From Seison nebaliae (lineage: Eukaryota; Rotifera; Pararotatoria; Seisonacea; Seisonidae), in the NCBI GenBank assembly GCA_023231475.1, contig JALJEE010000792.1, forward strand, positions 1-27,310: a DNA stretch of 27,310 nt. The letters are read 5' to 3'. How positions within the stretch are numbered: the first letter of the stretch is position 1; every line of letters starts with the position of its first letter. The notes under the pieces were generated by a model that did not search any database, had not been told where the DNA came from, and saw only the letters and a program-made list of their open reading frames with translations. Positions 11,287-20,600 of this stretch are shown one piece after another. The translations under genes and the position numbers were made by a program.

Positions 11287-12557
11287 CGTATAAGAATGTC
11301 TCTCGTGAAGAGGAAGTTGATTAAGCGAAATATTTTGGAAAGAGTTCGATTGGAGATCAGTCGATCCACAACGATTCTTTAACAAATGTTCCTTACCACC
11401 AATTCCACCATATGATATCGATGATGCTGATAAGATGGATGTTGACGATAATGAAGATGGATATTGAGTCTCACCAATTGTTCCTTCGTCTTTTTTCGAT
11501 TCATTCTCATTCGAATTTATCGATTCTTTCTTCTGATTTCGATTAATGAATGTTCGTCTCTCAAATTGTTTGTCTTGTGAGTCGTTTCGTCTTTCGACAC
11601 TCGTACACTGATCACTTTTCTTTTCGATTGTTATAAAAATATTTTCATTTTCTTCTTTATCTTCTTTCCGATTATTATCTCGACGTCTATTTAATAATTG
11701 TCTTGGTTGTTGTTTTCGTATTGGTTGTTCATGTGGGAGATTTAACAAGTTCGATTTGCCCAATTGATTCTTGTTCGACCATTCGTCATTGTTATCATAT
11801 TCTCCGTTATCTGGTCTTCGTTGATATTTTCCTTTTCGACGATGTGATCGTTGATATTGTTCCTTATATGGATATTGCTGTTGATTTGGATTGTTTTGTG
11901 AATGATTATGATACTTTTTCGGTTGTCGATGATATCGACCGTCGGATGATATCGAATTCTTTTCATTTCTAAATTGTTTATTATTCTTATTGTTACTATT
12001 ATGAGAAGTTTTATAGTTGTTGTTGTTGTTGTTGTTGTTGTTGTCGTTGGATGATTTTAAATGATAATTATCTTCAAATCGTGCCGGTTTTGTTTTGAAG
12101 GAGGATGTTGTTGTTGTTGTTGTTGCTGCTGTCGTTGATGATGAAGTGAAGCCTCCTCCCTCAACTAAATAAGTAATAGGGACGTTGCCGCCCCATTCTT
12201 GACAATTAGTTGGGTGTTCTGAATTTATTGTAGCCAGATTGGAGATAATAGTCGACCGTATTGGTCCGTCCTTCAATTGAGAGACAAGAAGATCACTAAA
12301 TTTAATGAAATAAAGAAATGAATATCCCAATTCTTTCACTCTCTTGGCTGCGTATTCACTCGGAACTTCTTCCAAATTTTCCTTTTTTTCAATGAAATTA
12401 ATTCAGAACTTCTTCTACAAATTTTGTGTCTTCGCACTTGCAAAATTTTAAACAATCTGCTTCCAAAAACAAGAAAAAAACATAGGAAAGACGAATATAT
12501 TAATTACCTTCTTATCATTTCCGCTCTTACTCCCATCACTTTACCATTCAATCCCAT
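4745..12557 (-). CDS. eIF4G: eIF4G-like translation initiation scaffold, seven coding exons
   Basis: Inferred coding exons on the minus strand, in transcript order: 12557-12508, 12456-12367, 12295-5700, 5461-5341, 5293-5122, 5069-4973 and 4923-4745, giving about 2,434 residues. Phases agree at every junction. A MIF4G domain (about residues 1231-1498) has the usual helical repeats, including LLNKLSIGNYQ and FKEKLINRCQETF. It is preceded by WVPPSLRRR, as in other eIF4Gs. The C-terminal 188 residues on the four small exons match the eIF4G W2 domain: LYAIQQF, then GFIQRILSILIEENVISFD, then GLNNLLDNISTLFRWANK. Known eIF4Gs bridge cap-bound eIF4E, eIF4A and eIF3 in the cytoplasm. About 1,200 N-terminal residues are disordered, rich in Asn, Gln and Ser. 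I cannot see a certain eIF4E-binding YxxxxL motif or a clear MA3 domain between residues 1933 and 2245. The first two exons are the least certain part. Confidence 0.8.
5493..5659. repeat. AT-rich tandem repeat inside an eIF4G intron
   Basis: About six imperfect copies of a roughly 26-bp unit, CTTAAAATTTTTAAAG followed by a T run. The core is itself palindromic. The array fills most of the 238-bp intron 5462-5699, which explains why that intron is much longer than the three after it (47, 52 and 49 bp). Confidence 0.75.
7465..7500. repeat. ATT trinucleotide microsatellite coding for Asn
   Basis: Twelve perfect ATT units in frame with the minus-strand eIF4G-like exon, where they read as AAT (Asn). 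It is one of many such tracts in this exon. Confidence 0.85.
9607..9657. repeat. ATT trinucleotide microsatellite coding for Asn (longest)
   Basis: Seventeen perfect ATT units, read as AAT (Asn) in the eIF4G-like frame and followed by GTT units that encode Asn through AAC. Perfect units suggest recent slippage and likely length variation between individuals. Confidence 0.9.
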
Positions 12558-12612
12558 ATGAATACTAATTAAGAAAAAATTTAAAACCTTTCAATTCATT
12601 TTTGTCGATTCC

Positions 12613-12646
<34 letters not shown>

Positions 12647-13060
12647 TTTGGAGATGAAAATGGATGAAAGAAAGAGGGAGGAGGAGAGGAGAAGGAAGAT
12701 CATATTATTGAAAATTATACCTTTATGATTATAAATGATTATGAATTTATCTCATTAAAATTCTTCAATAATTTACATGTTTTCTTCCTTATAACTGGCC
12801 ACCTCTTTGCATAACTGTTCGTTTTTCTCCCTCTCGTCTAACTCACATTCAACAAAACACATGAACTGCTCCTCTACTTCTACTTTTTATTCTTCCTCCT
12901 CTTTTTCCACATGAAGTTAGGGAAGGGGAACGACATGGACATACATATGAAAGAGAAGAAGTACGTATGTCCAGAAGAGAATTGCAGTCGACTGCTGGAC
13001 TCGACCTGGAGCTCGATTCATTACTCAACTTACTATTAGTTGAGAAGGCATTAGACAATT
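12558..13060 (-). promoter_or_regulatory. Probable 5' leader intron and leader of the eIF4G-like gene
   Basis: On the minus strand a consensus donor GTAAGTTGA begins at 13033, and a T-rich acceptor (TTTTTTCTTAATTAG) ends at 12565, only seven bases before the proposed start ATG at 12557. Joining them gives a 469-bp intron in the 5' leader that contains the CT microsatellite. A short upstream ATG frame (13051) sits just before the donor; its frame would not lead into the main one by this splice, so it would act as an upstream ORF at most. All of this is inferred from splice-site sequences. Confidence 0.35.
12616..12643. repeat. CT dinucleotide microsatellite
   Basis: About 14 uninterrupted CT units, within the proposed leader intron of the eIF4G-like gene. 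A purine-rich stretch follows on the same strand (about 12,661-12,700). Confidence 0.9.
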
Positions 13061-14640
13061 GTGGGAGAGATGATGTTCAATTGTAGAAAGAAAAGAAGAA
13101 AGTAGAGAAGAATCGAATCGACGACGACTATTTCCTAATGAAAAGAAATATGAAGATGTTCTATAAAATCTCATTCTATCTACTTAACATAACAACTGCT
13201 ACATCTGTACTATAGAAATAATCGGTGGCTGTAGCACAAAAAATTATCGGATTAATAAGAGAGGAATCACATATACTTCGGTCATCGTATGTATTGACGA
13301 TGGTGATGAGTGGAAAATTGAAAGGAAAGAAAGAGAAGTACACACTTCTTACCCAAGCTACACAACTACAATTTTATTTATCGAATTACAATTTTACAAA
13401 CAAATAAATAACGATGGAGGAAATTCTTTCAAGTTATTCATCTAAACGAATATATACTTTCTTCGTCTAACTCCGTCTTCAAAATAACACATCACGTCTA
13501 GTACGTATGTCACTTCTTCTACATATTTCTCTATGGAACACGATAGAGATCTTCCTCATTTCTTCATTCATTCAATCAAACAGTGAGAACATATTCAATC
13601 ATCCGAATAACACACATACCACAACATCACATTTTATTTTCCCACAATTCCACCAACTAAATCCTCGGCCTATCTACCAATTACCAGAAAATGTCAAATT
13701 CCTTATATCATCTGCTTTCTCCATTTCTCATAAGATATGCCCTTGATAACTGCAATCAATTCTTCAATCTTCCTTCATCAAACAAAGATGAAGAAATTAC
13801 TGTTATGTCCAAACCAACATTTATAACTAACAATTTCCATGGAAAAAAATTATATCATTCGTATGATACATAAAAACATGATTCATAAAACTATCACTCC
13901 CAATTGTTTGTGTATAGGTAAACAATTCTCAATCTACTTTCATCACTCATCATATTACACAACAATCAGATTTTCATTAAAATTATTCTATATATTAAAG
14001 AGAAAATGGATTATGATTTATCAAGAGAAAGGCCTTCCAAATTAATTTGAATCATGATAGTTTTATTACATTCAATAAACTTCATTTGTAAGAGAGAAAT
14101 GAGGAAATTACATTAAATTTCTTTGATAAGTTATAGTTTAAATATTAATTTAAATATAAATAATTCAAAATACTAAAAATACTTACGTTAATTAGATGAA
14201 AGTTTATTGAAATCCAGTTCTTTTACCGATTGCCAAACAGTTCTACTGATTTCGACTTTACTTCAAAAAACGAACAGTTCTGCCCATTTTTTTTAATATA
14301 ATTATTATTATATAATTTATTATTGTTATGTTTCAATAATGGAAAAACTATTTCAAAAGTTTGTAGAGAGTACGAAAAAATGTTGTTTAATTCTGAAATT
14401 AAATCAAAGTATTCTCATATGTGGTCTGATGAATTGGTATCGACACTACCGTCAGATTAAATTAAGAATTTCCAAATCTTCTTTCTAATTAATTAGAAGG
14501 TGTTAAAGTCATGAAATTATTCAATTAGGATCAAATTAAGTCCCACCAAATATAAGATATCATAAATATGATTAGTTTTCTTACATTTTATCTTCATTTT
14601 TCAATAATATTTCCAAATTCATCCAGGAAATTTCACAATG
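13061..14640. other. AT-rich intergenic region without a supported gene
   Basis: Upstream of the eIF4G-like gene and beyond the 3' end of the ANKEF1-like gene. Plus-strand frames of 60-80 codons at 13,225-14,045 have no recognisable domain and no splice pattern that I could follow. The left end may include the eIF4G promoter. No RNA gene is visible. Confidence 0.5.
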
Positions 14641-14658
14641 TCAGGAATGAGAAATATA

Positions 14659-14838
14659 GGGTGAGGAAACTTCCATTTAATAGATAATAGGGTGAGGAAA
14701 TTTCCATATTGAAAAAAATGGGTGAGGAAATTTCTATATTGAAAAAAATGGGTGAGGAAATTTCCATATTGAAAAAAGTGAATTAGGAAATCACCGTTGA
14801 AGAGGGTGAGGAAATTTTATATAGGGTGAAGAAAAGGC
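14659..14838. repeat. Minisatellite with a 30-bp unit
   Basis: The unit is GGGTGAGGAAATTTCCATAT followed by TGAAAAAAAT. Copies start at 14659, 14690, 14720 and 14750. A degenerate copy begins near 14780, and truncated copies follow near 14804 and 14824. The middle copies are almost identical. The array lies between genes, about 265 bp past the stop codon of the ANKEF1-like gene. Confidence 0.85.
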
Positions 14839-14985
14839 GATGATTCAAATTTTGATGTGATTAGATTTAGACAAAATTAACGGGACATCGGGTCATCATA
14901 CGAAAAATTGTAAAATAAGTAATGACAAATATAATGTTTATATAATGATACGAAGTTACAAATATGATTTCCAACAAATTCTACA

Positions 14986-14991
14986 TTTATT
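14986..14991 (-). terminator. Candidate poly(A) signal of the ANKEF1-like gene
   Basis: AATAAA on the minus strand (TTTATT on the plus), about 112 bp past the TAA at 15103. It is the first canonical hexamer I noticed in the 3' flank. Confidence 0.4.
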
Positions 14992-15102
14992 TCCTTAATT
15001 GTAATGATTCCTATCTATAAATAATGATTGTCTTATCAGACTTGTTTCAAATTTTGAAAGAAATTTAATTTTAAAGGAGAATTTTATATTAAAATTATTA
15101 AT

Positions 15103-17475
15103 TTACTTCTGAAATTCTGGATGTACATAAGCAAACGCGGCATTCGATTCCTTGTTCACATAATATGTAATATCTTCAGTTTTTGCTGCTTTTCTGGACA
15201 AACTTTCCTGTTGGAGTTGAGAAATGCCGTTAATAACAGAACCATAGCCCATCGCAGGTAATTGGAAGGGACGTGTTGCCACAATTCTTGGGTCTTGATC
15301 AACTTCCTCTTCCTTCTTCTTAAGCATTTTCTTCGGTGGTTTCCTTCCGGGTCTCTTTTTTGCTTTTGGTTTGAAGCCTTTCTTCTTTAATGCCTCTGCA
15401 ATTTCCTTTCGTCGTTGAATTTCTGTTTTAACTGCTGCCAACAATTCTTTCGATCCGAATCGTTCTGCTAATTTAATTACAGTTTCTGCTCTTCTAGTTT
15501 TCATTTCATCAATCGTCGCATTTTTCGATAATAAATATTGGACTATTGGAAGGTCATTCTTCTCTATCGCTTTCATTAATGGTGTACATTTGTTCATTGT
15601 CTGTTGATTGACAGGAAATCGGAGTTCCTCAATCAAATACTTCACGATATCAAGATGACCATTATAGACGGCATGATGTAATGCTGACCACATATAATTA
15701 TCCAACGCTTTCAAATTCGGTCCCAATGATACAATGAACTTAACGAAACTTAAATCACCTTTTTGACAAGCGATCATTAATGGCGTTCGATACCATCGAT
15801 CTTTAGTATCAATACCGTTTGGCAATTCAATCTTTTTCACTTGTCGATTAATCATTAAAGTTCTTGTGGCTTTTGGATCAAGTAAATCTAATGCAGTTAA
15901 TATTGCTTTCTTATCTTTCTGATGAACAGCCACATGAAAGTCCAATAATTTCGGTTTTTTCGGTGCCATATACCATGCTGAATCATCTGTTATACTTTGT
16001 GCTAAACCAGTATTTCCATAATTTCGCGTTGGATCGATTGTTGGTTGAGGTTCTTGAACCATAATCGTTAACGGCACATCTTTGAACTTACCGACTGGCG
16101 GCTTATTTTTCTTATTCTTCTTCTTTTTATTCTTTTTTCTTTGTTCATTTCTTAGTTCTAATTTCTCATCTAAAGTAAGTTCCGGTGGTTGGAAGATTTG
16201 TGGTATAGGCAACGACCATTTTTTACCTTTCGGCTTCTTTCTTTTCTTATCAACGACTGTGTTCAGTTGAAATTTGTTAAATCTATAAGCTTTCGGTACC
16301 AACTTCCTACCGGTGAGGAGTAATCGATAATTTTGTAAATGGCCCGACCCAAATAAATGTTCCTTAGGAATTTTGGTACGCGCCTGAATCACTTTGACGT
16401 AGGTGGCGACCGGTATAGTTCCAGTATTCTCTTCGTCCAATGCTAAAAATTCCATCATTAAATCATCTAAATTACTTTGAATATAATCGTACAACATTAA
16501 ATCACTGGCAAATTTTGGACGATTTTGATGTTTTTTGAAATATTTCTTATTTTTCCTGAATGCTTTCTGATTCATGTGGACTCCAAAAGCTTTCAAAATC
16601 ATTTTTACTTTATGTTTATTGTTATTTGGAGTATTCCAATTACAACCACGCTGTAAGAGAAATTTAATGACGTTCGTCGAATTCTCAAACGTTCTTGCGG
16701 CATCATGTAACGGTGTGTTTCCATCAACGTCTTGTACATTAAATTTGGCACCGAAACTCGATAATTCTAAAAGTGGTAAAACTTGACTATTCGCTGCTGC
16801 ATAATGTGCGGCAGTTCGACCTTGCAAATCTCGCAACATCGGATCAACTCCAGTTTTCAATATAGCAGCGATCACTTGTGAACTACCGGAAGCTGCTGCA
16901 AAATGTAAAGCGGTAGCACCCGTTTCTCCATGAACTATATTTGGATCAGCTCCATTACCTAACAAAGTTAATGCTCTCACTTCTCGTGTAACGTCTTTGC
17001 ACGCCTCATCTAATAGAGTGAATCCACTAGATAATTTCAAATTTACATCAGCACCCGCTTCAACAGCCAATCGAATAGTTTCATTATATCTATCCGTTTC
17101 TCCCATCAACGAATGATAAACGACATTTTGTCCCTTGAAATCCTTCAGACTGATTTCCGTACCTGGTGATTGTAACAAGACTCTCATGGCATCAATATTT
17201 CCCATCTGAGCTGCTACCATCAATGCTGTTTTCCCATCCAAATCGATGGCATTTGCATTCGCTCCATTCTCCAATAAATATTCAATAATCTCTTTCCGTC
17301 CACGAACGATGGCCATTTGAAGAGCGGTCAACTCGGTGTCCATATCGACATAATTGGAAAGTTGGAGAACTCCGTCCGCCAATAAATGTTTCACTTCATT
17401 CAAATTATTCTTCCGAATCGCATGGCCCAATGCCTTAGCCTGGGCTAATTCGACTCTAGAATGTGGAATAGGCAT
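15103..17475 (-). CDS. ANKEF1: Ankyrin repeat and EF-hand protein, ANKEF1-like
   Basis: Intronless gene of 790 residues, with ATG at 17475-17473 and TAA at 15105-15103. Human ANKEF1 is close in length (about 776). About eight ankyrin repeats fill residues 45-300; examples are TALQMAIVRGRKEIIEYLLE, TALMVAAQMGNIDAMRVLL and TPLHDAARTFENSTNVIKFL. A central EF-hand-like segment follows, with loop residues 347-358 (DEENTGTIPVAT). It keeps the Asp at position 1, Gly at 6 and Ile at 8 but has Thr at 12 where Glu is expected, so calcium binding is doubtful. A Lys-rich linker near residue 450 precedes about five further ankyrin repeats (about 510-680; TPLMIACQKGDLSFVKFIV, SALHHAVYNGHLDIVKYLI). The C-terminal tail is very basic (KPKAKKRPGRKPPKK). 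The repeats should mediate protein binding; the partner is unknown. It is divergent to, and shares its promoter region with, the gene starting at 17657. Confidence 0.87.
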   Translation of the reverse strand: MPIPHSRVELAQAKALGHAIRKNNLNEVKHLLADGVLQLSNYVDMDTELTALQMAIVRGRKEIIEYLLENGANANAIDLDGKTALMVAAQMGNIDAMRVLLQSPGTEISLKDFKGQNVVYHSLMGETDRYNETIRLAVEAGADVNLKLSSGFTLLDEACKDVTREVRALTLLGNGADPNIVHGETGATALHFAAASGSSQVIAAILKTGVDPMLRDLQGRTAAHYAAANSQVLPLLELSSFGAKFNVQDVDGNTPLHDAARTFENSTNVIKFLLQRGCNWNTPNNNKHKVKMILKAFGVHMNQKAFRKNKKYFKKHQNRPKFASDLMLYDYIQSNLDDLMMEFLALDEENTGTIPVATYVKVIQARTKIPKEHLFGSGHLQNYRLLLTGRKLVPKAYRFNKFQLNTVVDKKRKKPKGKKWSLPIPQIFQPPELTLDEKLELRNEQRKKNKKKKNKKNKPPVGKFKDVPLTIMVQEPQPTIDPTRNYGNTGLAQSITDDSAWYMAPKKPKLLDFHVAVHQKDKKAILTALDLLDPKATRTLMINRQVKKIELPNGIDTKDRWYRTPLMIACQKGDLSFVKFIVSLGPNLKALDNYMWSALHHAVYNGHLDIVKYLIEELRFPVNQQTMNKCTPLMKAIEKNDLPIVQYLLSKNATIDEMKTRRAETVIKLAERFGSKELLAAVKTEIQRRKEIAEALKKKGFKPKAKKRPGRKPPKKMLKKKEEEVDQDPRIVATRPFQLPAMGYGSVINGISQLQQESLSRKAAKTEDITYYVNKESNAAFAYVHPEFQK

Positions 17476-17656
17476 AATGGAAAAACGAAATTAAATTTCC
17501 AATTTTCTACTCTATCGTTCTATATAAAAAGCGGAGAAAGTAAGAGAAGAGCTTATTAATTTTCATAACTATATTTCAATCGAATTTTCGTTTACTTACT
17601 TACATTATACGAACAATTGGAAGTGGGACGAATAATTATTTTATTTTCTATTTACA
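17476..17656. promoter_or_regulatory. Bidirectional promoter region with TATA-like box
   Basis: Only 181 bp separates the start codons of two divergent genes, so both promoters must lie here or overlap the coding regions. TATATAAAAAG at 17521-17531, followed by GCGGAG, is a good TATA box for the plus-strand gene and would place initiation near 17,550 with a leader of about 100 bases. No equally good TATA box is seen for the minus direction. The context TTTACAATGG at the plus-strand start is favourable. Confidence 0.5.
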
Positions 17657-20600
17657 ATGGATGCATCAAACACAAGGAAAAATTTTTGCGCTTCCAACAA
17701 CTCGAGCGAAGAAGACCTTCTTCAATCATGGGCTAATCAACCATATAATGACCATACGATGGATGAGCAAATGTCGAATACTGTACCGTATTATGAAGGA
17801 TCTCCAACTCATCCTAAAGATGAGACGTTTGTCAAATCGGCGACAAACACAGGAATTTATTCAGGAAATCAAATGTATGGATGCCGAGAAGGTTCCGATA
17901 AGAAGTCGTCGTTAAAGGAATGTGAAAAAAAATCACCATTACTCTCCTTCAGTCAATTGAAAGGTAAATCGAATTGTGTCGATTTCTCAACAAATCTCAC
18001 GAAGTTCGGTGAATTGGAGAAACGGTCTCGATCAACTTTTCTCTTTGCAATCGATTCATTGTTATCATTGAAGAAGAATATTTGGAAAAAGAAACCGTCA
18101 AATATTAATCCAAATGAATATTGTCGGTTAAAAGGTTATATCAATCCAAAAACTTCCCAATTGATGGAGACACAATTCCATCAATTCTACAATGATGCCT
18201 TACGATCTTATCGTCAAAAGAGACAATGTCATATGGGCGGAAAGAGTCATAAACCATCATACGTTTTCGAGAATAATCGTATTCCAATTATCGATACGAT
18301 TCTATATCAAATGCTCGTCCGCATGTTCGCCAGAGATTGGGGTCTAATTTCGAATTATGCAATTCGAATAACTTCTAACGAGTGTACATTGTCTGTGGAT
18401 AAGTTAAAGGAAATCTTCCGAGATAGTCATAAGACCTTACAAATGTTTCCTTATCAAAAATTTTTCGATTTCTCTCAAATTGAAAATGAACAATTGAATT
18501 TATTGAGATATCAATATCTCATAGTTAATTGGAAAGAAGTGGGCAGTGACATGCCATCTAATATACCCAATTGCTTTCGATATTATGTTTTTGTTCTCGT
18601 TACTCTCATTATGCAAAGTTCGGCGGAAGTTTGGCGCAACGAATGGACGATTATCAATGAACTAAGACAAAATTTTACAGATAAAACTTATAAATTGGAT
18701 TTGACGAGTGCAAAGAAGTTCGACAAGAATCCTTCAACCAAAATCAATGAATGGTGTTTCAGTGGTGTTCGTACGACGAGATTCGGTTATTTATGGAATG
18801 TCAAAGGTTTCTCATTCTCGACAAACGTCGAAAGTTTAGTGGAAGATGCTGCTCTCTTCTCTACCAATTTACATGATGGACAAGTGGCACGATGGCGAAT
18901 AAGATTAATGCCTGCTGGTCTTGATGAAGATACGAACGGATGTATTTCCGTTTATCTATTATTAGACATGTCATCCGATGTACAAACAATTTTAGCTCAT
19001 TTTCGTATTTCCTTATTAAATACGAATTTAGAAGAGATTTATGCTTGTGATTCGGCAACTCCATTCAAATTTACGATCGGTCGCGATTGGGGTTTCAAAC
19101 GTTTCATTAAACGAGATGAAGCTGAAGAATTTTATACGTTTGGAGATCAATTATTTCTTCACGTCGCTATAAATATTTGTGAGGAGAAGATGTCACATAT
19201 GTTCAGTTCGAAATCGGAAGAGAATTCATTCGAACCAGATCTTCGTTTGGATCTCCCAAATCAAACGACTGTTAAACATATTACACAATACTCGAAAGAT
19301 GATGAGGAATCGGAGAATAATTCCCAATCCATATTCACACCAGGAGAAGACGATTTCCAATATTTGGAAGGTGATAATATTGTGATATCTTGTGAGAAAG
19401 AGACGGAAAGGAAACGAGAATGGGATATGTTGAATAAACAGAATGTTTCAGATAATTTGGAATTTGAACGAATGTTACGAATGAAAATGAAATATTTAGA
19501 ATGTAATTCATCAGATGATCGATATATTTTATCCAACATCTCCCACAATTATTTTCCAGCGTCATCCGTTTCCACTGCATCTAACAGTTCTTTTAATGAT
19601 GGAAATATTGTTCAATACATTTTCCCACAAATCGAATTTCGACATGTTAAAGATCGAGATGAACGAATGAAAGGAGATGAAGGCAAATTACATAAAACGA
19701 ATAAAGATACAAATAATTATCGAGAACCGAGACGAGAATATGAATCAGTTAGACAACGAGATCAACCAATACATTTGGAATCACAACAACATCAACAAAT
19801 ACGTTTCAATTCACAACAACAACACCAACAACAAGAAATCCAGCCACAAACCATACAACGGATACCTCAACGACATATACGTGGATTAACACAACAACAA
19901 GCACAACGATTATCACAACGTCGAATCCAAAGAATAACTGAACGACAAGCACAAGTACAACAACAACAACAAACATCACATCAATTGCCAGTTCATCCAC
20001 AAACACAATTACAAATGCAACACGCCCCCCAACCACAAGTGCAACCTCAACGAGAACCATATCGAGTTCCTCACGCTCAATTACAACCACAACACTTACC
20101 TCAACGAATTCAACAATTACCCGTAACACAAGATCGACAAGCACGTCGCAATGATCCTACACAAGTACAACGAGAACCTTATACGTTGTGGCAAACTCAA
20201 AGAACACCTCAACGATTACGACAACCAATACATCAACTACAACGACAAACACAAGTTTTCCCTCATGGACAAGCGCAATTGGGCCAACAACAATCACCTC
20301 TCGCACAACGATTGACTCAACCGCAACAACAACAACGACAACGTTTACTTCGACATCTACAACGTTAGTTAACCGATTTTTTTTAATTTTCACCGTTTAA
20401 GTGAATTGTAGAAATTTTAAGAAATTTAAGGAAAATAAAAATCTTCTATTAGTTATTATAATATGTCGTTTTTTTCGTCTTATAGATTGGTCCGAGCAAC
20501 AACCAGGGCAACAATTTCAAAACCAGCCACAAATAAACCAACTTCAAACTAACCAACCATCAAGAAATGTTGTCGTTCAACCAGAACATCAACCAACCAC

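Noticed and set aside
12296-12375. GYSFLYFIKF segment as an eIF4E-binding motif
   Set aside because: A strong acceptor downstream and matching phases put this stretch in an intron; the YxxxxL pattern also fits only loosely.
12849-13058. Minus-strand Ser-rich frame as a coding exon of the eIF4G-like gene
   Set aside because: It starts only at TTG, and the strong GTAAGT donor at 13033 interrupts it; better read as leader exon plus intron.
13507-13873. Plus-strand frames that could encode a small secreted protein
   Set aside because: Hydrophobic start and polar rest, but no recognisable domain, AT-driven composition and no splice pattern that extends them.
19806-20393. Val-rich minus-strand frames opposite the Gln-rich tract
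   Set aside because: Antisense shadow of CAA repeats read as TTG/GTT; no independent evidence.
20401-20485. Start of a separate gene at 20401
   Set aside because: The sequence before 20486 is intron: donor GTTAGT at 20364 and acceptor TATAG at 20485 with matching phase.
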